Shown piece after piece: positions 49,305 to 58,931 of a DNA stretch of 64,000 nt; position 1 is the first letter of the stretch, and each line of letters opens with the position of its first letter. Below the pieces are notes generated by a model. It saw only the letters and a list, made by a program, of their open reading frames with translations, was not told the DNA's origin and did no database searches. A program made the position numbers and the translations under genes. Location of the stretch: contig WTHQ01000039.1 of assembly GCA_011523055.1 (NCBI GenBank), positions 61,861-125,860 of the forward strand, read 5' to 3'. The DNA comes from Methanobacteriota archaeon (GTDB lineage Archaea; Thermoplasmatota; Poseidoniia; Poseidoniales; Thalassarchaeaceae).

Positions 49305-50744
49305 ATGACCGTTCTTTGTCGTGCCATGGAGGAAGACTGGGGACCTTTTGGCGCTGATCGCATAAATGACCTGCCTATCGTCGAGAAATGGCCTAGGCTC
49401 TCCAGTCATGATCGTATGGTGGAGATGTTTTCCAAAATGGGGGTCCTCCAATCCGGACCGCTGCATGACGCTCTTCTAAGGTCATCTCGTGGTTACCACT
49501 CATTGCCCCTTCCATCGGATATAGGGGACGTTAACATAGAGACTAGTGCACTTCGCATGCCCTGGTGGAGAGACGTCTCAGTTCACCAATCGTTGCTACC
49601 CGGGCTCTATGAGACGATCCAGGTTCTACAGTCCTTGGACATTCGACAAGGAGACGATGTGCTGATCATTGGGCCTAGGGGGAATTGGTGGACAGAGATA
49701 GCAATGCAACTTGGAGCGCGCAGAATCAGAATCGTCGGAACCGTTGAAGAAAGATTGAGTGAGCTTCGTTCCAGGTGGAGCGCTCTGCGACTCGATCAAG
49801 CAGCTGAAGCGCTTGGATGTGATGTGGAATGGAGGATGATCGGATCCCACAGAGACGATCGGCCACTCGCTGGCTGGGATAGGATACTGATCACTGGTGG
49901 AATGGCCGAGCCACCTATCTCCATTCTGGAAACCATGGCAAGAGGTGGTTGTTCGATATTGCCAATCGTCGAGGACTCTGGCATCATGCTTCAGTCCGTG
50001 AAATGGGATGACGGGGGGTTCTTGGCCCAGAGGTTGGCGATATGGAACGTTGACTTGCTTCCAGAGCCTGTGGTTGAATGTCTCTGTTCGGATGTAGACT
50101 TACCAGCTCCACACACAGAAAGCCCTGGAAGTGGATGGAGTGTGGATGATGCTTGGAGGGCGGCAAACCGAGATCCAATCAGGGACAGGCTAGGTCCGTT
50201 GATTCTGCTTCAACTGATCCAGTCGACCTGGGATTCGCTCGGGCCTGGGTTTGAGTTCTCAGAGGTCGAAGGCGATTCACGTTTGCGCATTGCTGAAGAC
50301 CTTTTTCGCATGGGTCACGTGCTCCAAAGGCTGGGAGTCAGTGATCTAGCAGCCGAGCACCATGGGTCCTCATTTCAGATGGCTCCCTCCTCAGAGGCGG
50401 CCTCTTTCCTAGGAATGACCTTCAGGGAGAGTGACTTGAATTATCTCGCATGGCAACGGAAGGCAATTGAGACAGACCCAAGATTCGGCGGCTCTTGGAA
50501 TGAGATCGGTGAGGCAATGCTCAACAAGGGCGACCCAGAATTCTCGATTCAATGGTTCCGCGGTGCGATCAACTCTGAAAAGTACGGGGAGAGGGGGGTA
50601 GCGTGGACCAACCTTGCTAGGGCCCACCTAGAGCTCGGACAGATGAATTCAGCCCTTTTCGCAGCGCAAGAGGCGTCGACGCTCATCCCGGATGACCAAG
50701 ACCTCCAGGAACTGTTAGAAAGGCTCAGTGAGGACCTGGCCTAG
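49305..50744 (+). CDS. PCMT-like methyltransferase fold with C-terminal TPR repeats
   Basis: A 479-residue protein. Residues about 30-250 follow protein L-isoaspartate methyltransferase order: HQSLLPGLYETIQVLQSLDIRQGDDVLIIGPRGNWWTEIA, then WDRILITGGMAEPP and a later QRLAIWNVDLLPEP. The SAM loop reads G-P-R-G-N-W-W instead of the usual G-x-G-S/T-G, so binding may be altered. From about residue 340, AEHHGSSFQMAPSSEAASFLG, NEIGEAMLNKGDPEFSIQWF and NLARAHLELGQMNSALFAAQEA form three TPR-like repeats. A repair or scaffold role is possible. The ATG at 49305 is used. Confidence 0.72.
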   Translation: MTVLCRAMEEDWGPFGADRINDLPIVEKWPRLSSHDRMVEMFSKMGVLQSGPLHDALLRSSRGYHSLPLPSDIGDVNIETSALRMPWWRDVSVHQSLLPGLYETIQVLQSLDIRQGDDVLIIGPRGNWWTEIAMQLGARRIRIVGTVEERLSELRSRWSALRLDQAAEALGCDVEWRMIGSHRDDRPLAGWDRILITGGMAEPPISILETMARGGCSILPIVEDSGIMLQSVKWDDGGFLAQRLAIWNVDLLPEPVVECLCSDVDLPAPHTESPGSGWSVDDAWRAANRDPIRDRLGPLILLQLIQSTWDSLGPGFEFSEVEGDSRLRIAEDLFRMGHVLQRLGVSDLAAEHHGSSFQMAPSSEAASFLGMTFRESDLNYLAWQRKAIETDPRFGGSWNEIGEAMLNKGDPEFSIQWFRGAINSEKYGERGVAWTNLARAHLELGQMNSALFAAQEASTLIPDDQDLQELLERLSEDLA

Positions 50745-50778
50745 GAAAGTTCTGAAGCAATCACCCCCATGGGGGCAT

Positions 50779-51813
50779 ATGGGCCGTGACAGGGTGATTG
50801 CAGTGACTGGGGCCAATGGTTACATTGGAAGCCATGTGGTCAAGGTTCTGCTGGCCCGTGGCTATCGAGTTCGAGCAGGCGTTCGATTGCCCCACTCGGA
50901 GGAGAGAGTTTCACACCTGCGAAAACTCCCTTTACAAGCCGGTGGCTCCCTCGAGGTTGTGGCCACAGACGTTCTCGACCTGGATGCCGTAAACGCTCTA
51001 CTCGATGGCTGCACGGACCTCATACACACCGCTGCTACCGTGATGATTCGATCATCTGACCCCCAGAAGAAGATATTGAGCCCAAGTCTAGATGGCACGA
51101 AAAACGTCATCTCTGCCCTGAATAAGCATCAGTCAATTGAACGTATAGTTCACACTTCCTCCACTGCAGCCATCAGACCGATGAAATGGGAGAGTGGGGC
51201 TACACTGTCATCTGAGGTCTGGGCTGACGATGCGACCTTAGAAAAGAACCCATATGGCCTAGCGAAGGTTCTCGCGGAGCGGGAAATCAGAAAATGGCAC
51301 AATGATATTGGGTCCAAACAGGGTAGGATGCTCAAGACCATTCACCCCTGTATGGTATTCGGCCCCCCTCTATCAAGAGTCCACTTGAGAGGGTCCCTGA
51401 CAATCATGATGATGCTTGCACGAAGAAGTATACCTGCGATCATTCCAATGAACATCAACATCGTGGATGTTCGAGATGTGGCCGAGTCTCACGTCAGAGC
51501 GCTCGACATGGGCGAGGATGGTGGGAGATACTTGGTCACCTCGGGCTCGATGTGGATGAAGGAAGTCGTGGCCGTACTAAGAAAATCGTATCCAGAGCAT
51601 AGATGGCCGAGGATACCGATACCATACCCACTTGCACTGTTGGCAGCTGGAATTCACCCTGCTGCAAGCATCTCTTGGGCAAGGACGCATCTTGGAACTG
51701 TTCTGAATTGGGACTCCAACCCTGCCAAGAGAGACCTTGGTATGTCTTGGATGGAGCCTTCAACATCCGTGGTCGACACGTTCGAACCGATCTTCGAGTC
51801 TAAGTGGTTGTAA
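50779..51813 (+). CDS. NAD(P)-dependent SDR, dihydroflavonol-reductase-like
   Basis: A 344-residue extended short-chain dehydrogenase. The nucleotide site is VTGANGYIGSHVVKVLLARGYRVRAGVR, the catalytic Tyr-x-x-x-Lys is NPYGLAKVLAE, and HTSSTAAI carries the Ser. The pattern VFGPPLSRVHLRGSL and VDVRDVAESHVRAL fits dihydroflavonol-4-reductase-like members that reduce ketones or aldehydes of varied metabolites. The ATG at 50779 is chosen; the frame from 50728 would overlap the preceding gene. The stop overlaps the next ATG (TAATG). Confidence 0.9.
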   Translation: MGRDRVIAVTGANGYIGSHVVKVLLARGYRVRAGVRLPHSEERVSHLRKLPLQAGGSLEVVATDVLDLDAVNALLDGCTDLIHTAATVMIRSSDPQKKILSPSLDGTKNVISALNKHQSIERIVHTSSTAAIRPMKWESGATLSSEVWADDATLEKNPYGLAKVLAEREIRKWHNDIGSKQGRMLKTIHPCMVFGPPLSRVHLRGSLTIMMMLARRSIPAIIPMNINIVDVRDVAESHVRALDMGEDGGRYLVTSGSMWMKEVVAVLRKSYPEHRWPRIPIPYPLALLAAGIHPAASISWARTHLGTVLNWDSNPAKRDLGMSWMEPSTSVVDTFEPIFESKWL

Positions 51814-53294
51814 TGCGCACAAGTCATGAGTTCGAGCGTTCTGGGGTTGCTGTGCGCCTACATTCAACTTGCCTCGTATTGGTTGTCATGATGGGTGGTT
51901 GGAGTGGTTGCCTCTCCTCGGAAGACAAAGAAAATGGCAACACACCGTTCCATTTCCCCGATCCCTGTGAGAGTGGCATTCCGGAAACCACATGGTATCA
52001 CTTCACCAACGCAACTCCTGCTGATAGCATCGCATGGGAGGAGGGTTGGCAAACGCCTGTCTGTACCGTTGGGTCCTACTATGGGATCGGTATGACAACA
52101 TTCGAGCCGACCATCGGAGTGACCTCCTCCGATAATCTGTACATGTCCAGTTACGGGAATGGGCCGGCGGGCTCCACTGCCATCGTCCAATGCAGTGGAC
52201 TGGTCAATATGGTGAGCCTGGGAGAGTATTCCTGCGAAAACGTGTACGACGCCATGGCCCCAGTCCCGAACAGCAACGATCCTTACGTATATGTCGACCC
52301 ATGGACTGATCGAATAATGAAGTTCGACATGCATGCGCTTCTCGGCATGACTGTGGAGTGGTCTGATAATGAGGGTGGATCGTGGTTTGGCCCCTCCGTG
52401 GCAACAGGGTGGTCAGTACAGGATCACCAAACCATCGCATCATCGCCCTACCCGGCACTCGCACATCCGACTACCTGGGTCTTCTGCGTGAATGGGAATT
52501 ACCCCTATCCTGTCTGCTCGGCAAGCAATGATGGGGGATTGACATGGGGTCCAGAGCTCCCGGGAACTCCGTCAAACTGCGAGAGTGGTGGGTTAACCGG
52601 TCATATGGTTGGATCGAACAATGGTAATTTCTACAGAGGACACAGAGGGTGTGATGGTGGAGAAGGGTACTCGATCTACCGAAGTGTGGATGGAGGGATT
52701 TCTTGGACTGAACACCCCCTGCCGACCGAGTCGTCAGGCACCGCTGAGACTTGGAACTTCGAGGAGGCACAGGTCTTTGCCGACGAAGATGACAACGTGC
52801 ACGCCATGTGGATGGGTCTTGACAACATGCCCTACTACTCCTATTCCACTGACGAGGCGGAGACATGGAGCACTCCACTAATGATTGCACCACCGATAGG
52901 GCTCAACGGCACTGGCTTTCCCGTCATAGCCGCTGGGGGGCCCGGCCAGGTCGCTATGGGGTACATTGGGACCTACAACGGTGGCGACACATGGAATGGG
53001 TACCTGAGTGTGATACAGGACGCCTTTTCCGATCAAGTGATGATTACCACAGTCCAACTAAATGAGCATAATGATCCATTGGAGGATAGCTTCCAAGCCT
53101 GCGGCTACGAGAGGTGTGGAGGCTTCGGAGACTTCAACGACATCATCGTGGACCAGCATGGCAGGGTGTGGTTCGGTTTGGCCCACAACGTTGCTGGAGA
53201 AATCGGTATCTTCGGCACCTTGGCCGAGGGGCCGAACCTCAGGGGGACTGGTAGTTTGGTTCCGATTCCACTCGGTGGGAACTCGACTCTGTGA
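51813..53294 (+). CDS. Asp-box (sialidase-like) beta-propeller lipoprotein
   Basis: A 493-residue exported protein. The signal ends in MGGWSGC, a lipobox. Four Asp-box turns are visible: SDNEGGSWF, SNDGGLTWG, SVDGGISWT and STDEAETWS, the pattern of BNR/sialidase-like beta-propellers. The sialidase Arg triad is not recognisable, so it may bind rather than cleave glycans. Several Cys pairs suggest disulfides. No C-terminal anchor is present besides the lipid. The ATG at 51813 overlaps the SDR stop. Confidence 0.78.
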   Translation: MRTSHEFERSGVAVRLHSTCLVLVVMMGGWSGCLSSEDKENGNTPFHFPDPCESGIPETTWYHFTNATPADSIAWEEGWQTPVCTVGSYYGIGMTTFEPTIGVTSSDNLYMSSYGNGPAGSTAIVQCSGLVNMVSLGEYSCENVYDAMAPVPNSNDPYVYVDPWTDRIMKFDMHALLGMTVEWSDNEGGSWFGPSVATGWSVQDHQTIASSPYPALAHPTTWVFCVNGNYPYPVCSASNDGGLTWGPELPGTPSNCESGGLTGHMVGSNNGNFYRGHRGCDGGEGYSIYRSVDGGISWTEHPLPTESSGTAETWNFEEAQVFADEDDNVHAMWMGLDNMPYYSYSTDEAETWSTPLMIAPPIGLNGTGFPVIAAGGPGQVAMGYIGTYNGGDTWNGYLSVIQDAFSDQVMITTVQLNEHNDPLEDSFQACGYERCGGFGDFNDIIVDQHGRVWFGLAHNVAGEIGIFGTLAEGPNLRGTGSLVPIPLGGNSTL

Positions 53295-53399
53295 GTCTGG
53301 GATCAATAACCCATCTTGTTCATAATCAGTGGGTGTCTGGGCTTCGATCTGGCCCTCAATCTTCTTTCGCATCTGTTCTAAATTGGCACAGGGGGATGT

Positions 53400-54041
53400 T
53401 CAAATCGATTGGTACTGTGACCATGCGAAAGCCAAGTAGCCAAGCGCGAAGATAATCATGGCAACACCGCACAAAGACAGAATAAACTTGTAGATATGGC
53501 GAGGCATGGCGTCCCTCATCCTGTGAAGCATGATTGCAATGAGGCATTTTACCAAGATAATGCCGATAATGAATGTGACAGCATAAGCCAGTGGTGCTAG
53601 AGGCTCTGATGCCACCGCTGAGGCCATAATCGGCCCTCCGATCAAGAACCAGAAAACATAGACATTGGGATTCAGGAGATTCGTTAGCACGCCCCTCCCG
53701 AATGCCTTCTTGCTGGACGTCGGCTCAAGAATGCTAGACAGCGTCGGTGGCTCGATTGAGAAGCACTCCACGCCCATTTTGAACATGAAGAGGGCCCCTA
53801 AGATAGAGATCAGGACTAAGATGGACGGGTTATCGACGATCACAGAGGCAAAGAGGTAGCTAACCACAATGAGTGGCCCATCGGTGAAGATCGGCGCAGC
53901 TGCTGTCCATATTCCTGCCCGGAGGTCACCAGACAGAGTCTCCCTGACAACCATAGTAAGCAGTGGTCCCGGCTTTATTCCCTCGATCACCGCGAGCGTT
54001 AGTCCCGCTAGGGAGTAGGCTAGAATTATTTCGATATCCAT
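53400..54041 (-). CDS. LysE family transporter
   Basis: About 213 residues with six transmembrane helices. AGLTLAVIEGIKPGPLLTMVVRETL has the Pro-Gly-Pro of the LysE family in a variant context, and GVLTNLLNPNVYVFWFLIGGP the central Leu-Asn-Pro motif. It probably exports small amino acids. ATG 54041 (MDIEII) is used; an in-frame ATG at 54053 adds four residues. It follows the Bax-inhibitor gene by 45 bp on the same strand. Confidence 0.85.
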   Translation of the reverse strand: MDIEIILAYSLAGLTLAVIEGIKPGPLLTMVVRETLSGDLRAGIWTAAAPIFTDGPLIVVSYLFASVIVDNPSILVLISILGALFMFKMGVECFSIEPPTLSSILEPTSSKKAFGRGVLTNLLNPNVYVFWFLIGGPIMASAVASEPLAPLAYAVTFIIGIILVKCLIAIMLHRMRDAMPRHIYKFILSLCGVAMIIFALGYLAFAWSQYQSI

Positions 54042-54086
54042 CTGAGTCCCCACAGATTGACTGTTCCTTGCTGGCCAGATTTGGCT

Positions 54087-54911
54087 TCAACGCCTCTGTT
54101 GGAGTTTCACTAACAGTCTTAGAACTTCTAAGTATATCCAAATCAATGTCACCATCAAGCCGAAAACTGCTCTCCATTCGAGCTCCTTAGGGGCACCACT
54201 CTCCACCCCCCTCTCTATGAAATCGAAGTCAGCGGCAAGCATCCCAGCCCCCAACGCGATGACGAGCAGGGAGAAGACTATCCCTATTGGACCGGATCCA
54301 TGGATTAGTGGAACACTCACCCCAAACAGCATCAAGATGAAGGAGAAGAGATACACCATCATGATCCCGAATACGGCACTATAGAGGGCGATTCGGAAAT
54401 TGTGGTTGACGTTTATGAGTCCTGATCGATATACTCCCAACATAGCTCCAAAGATCATTCCGGTGATCAGAAATGCTTGGATCGTGATTCCTTGGTAACC
54501 GGAATCTGGGCCTCCTGAGTGCTCGATAATGTAAGTTATTCCACCGACTAACAGACCTTGTGATGTCGCATATGTCAATACGAACAAAGGGTTTGCAAAC
54601 AGGCCTTGGAAAGACGGTGTAAACCATGACAATAGTAGGATCATGCCAAAGATGCCATTCAGAATAAAGCCTCCTAAGGCCATTGTCCCCGCAATTTCAG
54701 GTTGGCCGGTTAGCCCAAAGCCCCAAATTGTCATCCCGGACGTCATAAAGAGAAGGAAGGTGACGGCGCCTTTCTCAGCAACCCCCTCTATTGTCATTCC
54801 AATATTCTCAACAGAGGTGTTACCGGCTTCCCACCACGGTTTATCTGGGTATGAGCTCTCTTCGAAGGTGGAATTGTTCAAAGCCGGGTTGCCCGATCGG
54901 TACATGGTCAT
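54087..54911 (-). CDS. Bax inhibitor-1/YccA family protein
   Basis: A 274-residue protein with seven predicted helices after a 45-residue polar N-terminus. TLIWIYLEVLRLLVKLQQRR at the end and VFGIMMVYLFSFILMLFGV are typical of the family, which forms a pH-sensitive calcium leak in a bacterial member and regulates membrane proteases in others. The conserved Asp pair of the pore is plausibly in AADFDFIERGVESG. The ATG at 54911 is used. It lies 57 bp after the UvrA stop on the same strand. Confidence 0.85.
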   Translation of the reverse strand: MTMYRSGNPALNNSTFEESSYPDKPWWEAGNTSVENIGMTIEGVAEKGAVTFLLFMTSGMTIWGFGLTGQPEIAGTMALGGFILNGIFGMILLLSWFTPSFQGLFANPLFVLTYATSQGLLVGGITYIIEHSGGPDSGYQGITIQAFLITGMIFGAMLGVYRSGLINVNHNFRIALYSAVFGIMMVYLFSFILMLFGVSVPLIHGSGPIGIVFSLLVIALGAGMLAADFDFIERGVESGAPKELEWRAVFGLMVTLIWIYLEVLRLLVKLQQRR

Positions 54912-54967
54912 CCGATGGTGGGTATATTTTCAATTACGCTGTCACTCTGTCAGGAATTAGGCTGAAT

Positions 54968-57964
54968 TCAGAGCAAATCGATCAGATGTCGGCCCGTATG
55001 GCTCTCTTCCACTGTGGTGATATCCTCCGGGGTGCCCTGTGCAACGAGGCTTCCTCCCCTCGAGCCTCCCTCTGGCCCCAGGTCGATCACCCAATCACAA
55101 GACTTCACCACATCCAAATGATGCTCAACTATGACGACAGTGTGGCCGTTCGACCTAATCCTAAGTAGAACCTCCACGAGTTGGTGGACGTCGAACAGTG
55201 ACAGGCCTGTCGTTGGCTCATCCAGGATGTAGAATGTGTGCTTTTTCGGTGGCCGGTGGAGCTCAGTTGCTAACTTGACTCTCTGGGCCTCACCTCCTGA
55301 GAGGGTTGTTGCAGGTTGACCGAGCCGAATATATCCAAGGCCCACGTCTTGCAATGTGGTGAGTATTCTGCTTATTTTTCTTTGATTTTCGAACAACTTG
55401 CAAGCTTCGTCGACCGACATGTCCAGTACGTCATGTATCGTTCTCCCCTTCCACTCCACTTCCAGTGTTTCCCTAGTGTACCTCTTCCCCTTGCAGACCT
55501 CGCATGTCACCCAGACGTCAGGGAGGAAATTCATTTCCAGGATCGATGAGCCTGCGCCTTTGCATGACTCACACCTCCCGCCTCGGACATTGAATGAGAA
55601 ATGGCCTGGTTTGTACCCCCTCTCTTTGGAAAGCGTGGTTTCAGCGAATAGCGCCCTTATCAGGTCGAAGACTCCCGTGTAGGTCGCGGCGTTGGACCTT
55701 GGTGTTCGACCTATAGGCGATTGGTCAATCACAATCGCTTTGTCCACATGTTCCATGCCCTCGATCCCGTCATGTCGGCCGGGAGTCGTATCCGACCGAT
55801 GGAGCGACCTAAGGAGCGCAGGGGCGAGAGTCTCTGTGACGAGGGAGGACTTCCCACTCCCGGAAACCCCCGTCACAGCAATCATGCAACCCAGTGGGAA
55901 CGCGACGTCGAGGCTTTGGAGATTGTTCTGTTTAGCATTCTTTACTACTAGCCATCCACCTTCGGTGGGCTTTCGCTGCTTTGGGACTGGTATGGTCTTC
56001 CTTCCTGATAAATACGCCCCTGTCTCGGATCTGGGATTGTCGACCAAGTCCTCGATTTGGCCGCTAACTATTATCTCGCCTCCTTCCTTGCCCGCTCCTG
56101 GGCCAAGGTCAACAAGCCAATCAGCCTGTACCAAGGTGGATTCATCGTGTTCGACGACGATCAGGGTGTTACCTAGATCAGTGAGTTCCCGTAATGTGTC
56201 CAACAAGCGTGAGTTGTCTCTTGGATGGAGTCCAATGCTCGGCTCGTCGAGGACGTACATGACACCAGTGAGTCTCGTGCCGATTTGAGTTGCTAGCCTG
56301 ATTCTCTGTGATTCGCCCCCAGAGAGGGTATTGGCTCTCCGGTCCATTGTGAGGTAATCGAGGCCTACTAGGGCGAGGAAGCGCAATCTTGACTCTATCT
56401 CCTTGATAACGTCATTCCCTATGTACAGTGACCTTTCGTCTAAGATCTGTGTCTTATCCAAGGTCACACCTGTCGGGCGGTCTCTTTCTAGGTCCTCCCA
56501 TATGGGGTCCAAATCAGTCGTTTTCCAAGCCTGAACGATCGCAAGGGCCTCCATTACAGTCGATGCCGAGAAATCAGGCAAAGATATGCCTCCGACTGAA
56601 ACCATTGAAACTGCAGTGTTCAACTTCTTGCCGTCGCAGGAGGAGCATGGCTCATCGGTCATGAATGCTGAAAGTCTGGACCTTGTTCGATCGGAGCTCG
56701 TGTCAGTCAGGGTTCTTCGGAGTCTAGCAAAAACGCCTTCCCACGGCCTGTTCATGCGATATGACGATCCTCTGTCCGATTCGAAGTGAAATCCAATAGT
56801 CGTTGAGCCGGTTCCAAATAGGAGTATGTCCTTATGATCTTCATCCAAAGACCTGAATGGGACGTCTGTTGGTATCGAATAATGATTTGAGACCTGAATC
56901 ATCTGGCTTTTGTACCAACCTGACATCATTGACCTTCGAAAGGGCTTGATGCAACCCTCCTCTATGGTGGAGTTCTGGTCGATCACCAGTTCTGGGGAGA
57001 ATTCCCTCTGCACTCCGAGCCCTTGGCAGGCCGGGCAGGCGCCGAGCGGATTGTTGAAGGAGAAGACTCGCGGTGACATCTCAGGAAGGAAGGAACCGTG
57101 AATAGGGCATGCGAATTCCTCGGAATATGCGACTATTTCTCCCTCTTCGATTTTATCTTCCGAGTCTTCTGATGCCTCTACATTCTCGATTGCAACCGTC
57201 CCACCACCCAGCCTTAGTGCAATTTCTATCGCCTCAGTCAGCCTCTGTCTGTTTGGCCTGGAAATGCGGATTCGATCTATCCTGACGTCGATGTCGTGAC
57301 GAAGATTTTTCTCGAGTTCAGGTGGATCTTCGAATTCAGCATCTCGGCCATTCACGCGCCCCGCGAGATATCCTTGTTCCACCATGGCTTGGAACAGATC
57401 CGCATGGGTTCCCTTTCTGTTCCTGACGACTGGTGACCAGACTGCGATCCCATTGTTCGAGAATTTCCACATAACGTCATCCACAATCTCCTGTACTGTT
57501 CTCCTGGCCACCTCATTGCCGCACTCCGGGCAATGTGGGACCCCGATCCTAGCCCATAGGAGCCTGAGGTGATCCATTATCTCGGTCACGGTTGCAACAG
57601 TGGAACGAGGGTTATGGCTACCCTGCTTCTGATCTATACTGATCGCGGGGGAAAGCCCCTCGATACTATCACAATCTGGCTTCTTCATCTGACCAAGGAA
57701 TTGTCTGGCGTATGATGATAGGCTCTCGATGTACCGGCGTTGACCCTCGGCATAAAGGGTATCAAATGCGAGGCTGGATTTCCCACTTCCAGACACACCC
57801 GAGAAGACCACGAACTTGCCTCTTGGCACCCTCACGTCCACGTTTTTCAGGTTGTGAGTTCTAGCCCCCCTAACCTCGATCCACCCATCTACTTCTTGTA
57901 GATCCTGATGGCTGGCCACGTCGGTCATTGAGGTGATTCCAACTCTCATGGCCCTTGAACTCAT
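54968..57964 (-). CDS. uvrA: Excinuclease ABC subunit A
   Basis: About 998 residues, the damage-sensing ATPase of nucleotide excision repair. Both ABC modules have Walker A loops GVSGSGKSSLAF and GVSGSGKSSLVT, signatures LSGGESQR and LSGGEAQR, and the zinc-finger motifs CPECG, CPACQG and CESCKG with CEVCKG. Full length is close to bacterial UvrA (about 940) plus a short N-terminal extension. UvrB and UvrC are not in the window. Archaeal UvrABC is thought to come from bacteria. The ATG at 57964 is used (AT-rich stretch 57985-58003 upstream); ATG 57949 is an alternative. Confidence 0.96.
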   Translation of the reverse strand: MSSRAMRVGITSMTDVASHQDLQEVDGWIEVRGARTHNLKNVDVRVPRGKFVVFSGVSGSGKSSLAFDTLYAEGQRRYIESLSSYARQFLGQMKKPDCDSIEGLSPAISIDQKQGSHNPRSTVATVTEIMDHLRLLWARIGVPHCPECGNEVARRTVQEIVDDVMWKFSNNGIAVWSPVVRNRKGTHADLFQAMVEQGYLAGRVNGRDAEFEDPPELEKNLRHDIDVRIDRIRISRPNRQRLTEAIEIALRLGGGTVAIENVEASEDSEDKIEEGEIVAYSEEFACPIHGSFLPEMSPRVFSFNNPLGACPACQGLGVQREFSPELVIDQNSTIEEGCIKPFRRSMMSGWYKSQMIQVSNHYSIPTDVPFRSLDEDHKDILLFGTGSTTIGFHFESDRGSSYRMNRPWEGVFARLRRTLTDTSSDRTRSRLSAFMTDEPCSSCDGKKLNTAVSMVSVGGISLPDFSASTVMEALAIVQAWKTTDLDPIWEDLERDRPTGVTLDKTQILDERSLYIGNDVIKEIESRLRFLALVGLDYLTMDRRANTLSGGESQRIRLATQIGTRLTGVMYVLDEPSIGLHPRDNSRLLDTLRELTDLGNTLIVVEHDESTLVQADWLVDLGPGAGKEGGEIIVSGQIEDLVDNPRSETGAYLSGRKTIPVPKQRKPTEGGWLVVKNAKQNNLQSLDVAFPLGCMIAVTGVSGSGKSSLVTETLAPALLRSLHRSDTTPGRHDGIEGMEHVDKAIVIDQSPIGRTPRSNAATYTGVFDLIRALFAETTLSKERGYKPGHFSFNVRGGRCESCKGAGSSILEMNFLPDVWVTCEVCKGKRYTRETLEVEWKGRTIHDVLDMSVDEACKLFENQRKISRILTTLQDVGLGYIRLGQPATTLSGGEAQRVKLATELHRPPKKHTFYILDEPTTGLSLFDVHQLVEVLLRIRSNGHTVVIVEHHLDVVKSCDWVIDLGPEGGSRGGSLVAQGTPEDITTVEESHTGRHLIDLL

Positions 57965-58009
57965 GCTCGCAACCACAAGCAAAAAATTTCATTTTTTTCT
58001 ATGTTATTG

Positions 58010-58018
58010 TTTAATTTT
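58010..58018 (+). promoter_or_regulatory. TATA box for the membrane-protein/HDAC/nei operon
   Basis: tttaatttt is centred about 27 bp before the ATG at 58041. The uvrA promoter lies in the same AT-rich 75-bp spacer in the other direction. Confidence 0.5.
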
Positions 58019-58040
58019 GATAAATTCACCTCTAAGTGCA

Positions 58041-58931
58041 ATGAGCTCGGGCCTAGGTGTCATGCGGACTGCCATAAACACCGGTTTCGAGATGGCGATG
58101 GGGCCTGAAACCGATGACAAGGTCCGAAAGGTGGCCATCGCTGCTGCGGTCATCGGCTTCGCTGCCCACCTCTCGTTGTGGGTGCTGCACAACTCTGGGC
58201 AACTGACGATTGAAGGGGACACAATGGAGTTAGTGAAATCACCTCTCTCTGCCCTATATACCCCGTTTTCCATCCTGCTGGCATATGAGGTCTACCAACT
58301 CATTAGAACCATACCAGAGTCGTTTTCATCCTCAGTGGGGAAGCAATATGAAATCGCTACGCTCTTGGTAGTCCGAGACATACTGAAGAGGCTCTCTAGT
58401 GTAGAAAGCTCTGAGGGGTGGGGCATAAGCAACGACGTCGGCTTCCTACTAATCGAGTGCGCTGCCTTCCTAGCACTGTTCTACACCTCCCTCACATATC
58501 ACAGCATGAAAAAGAGCGCTAATGACCCAGCTACTCTCAGCGACGAGGTCTCGATTTTCATACTCACGAAAAAGGCCATTGCGAGCCTCATGCTAGTGGT
58601 CTTCGCAGTGATCGCATTCTCCTCATTGACTAGCTGGATAGCAGGGGTCCAGGACGGTGGGGGGTCCGTTGATCGGACCATCTTTTTCTTGGACTTCTTC
58701 ACATTCCTCATCCTCGCGGACATTCTTATCCTCCTCATCTCGTATTGGTTCTACACGGACTTCCGAAACCTCGCTCGGAACACAGGATTCGTGCTCTCCA
58801 CCGTGATCATCAGGGTTGCGATATCTGCCGCAGGCGTCTCATCAATGATACTCTTCACCCTCAGTGGGGTCCTTGGCATTGCGATTCTGAGGATGTTCGT
58901 GGGTAACCAGCCCGTGGGCGGTTCGTCATGA
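58041..58931 (+). CDS. Polytopic membrane protein, unknown function
   Basis: A 296-residue protein with about six hydrophobic segments, including AIAAAVIGFAAHLSLWVLH, VGFLLIECAAFLALFYTSL, ASLMLVVFAVIAFSSLTSWIAGV and VSSMILFTLSGVLGIAILRMF. The central loop SFSSSVGKQYEIATLLVVRDILKRLS is amphipathic. No family is recognised. It leads a coupled set: its stop overlaps the HDAC ATG by 4 bases (ATGA). The ATG at 58041 is preferred over frames starting at 57933, which would read through the uvrA region. Confidence 0.75.
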   Translation: MSSGLGVMRTAINTGFEMAMGPETDDKVRKVAIAAAVIGFAAHLSLWVLHNSGQLTIEGDTMELVKSPLSALYTPFSILLAYEVYQLIRTIPESFSSSVGKQYEIATLLVVRDILKRLSSVESSEGWGISNDVGFLLIECAAFLALFYTSLTYHSMKKSANDPATLSDEVSIFILTKKAIASLMLVVFAVIAFSSLTSWIAGVQDGGGSVDRTIFFLDFFTFLILADILILLISYWFYTDFRNLARNTGFVLSTVIIRVAISAAGVSSMILFTLSGVLGIAILRMFVGNQPVGGSS

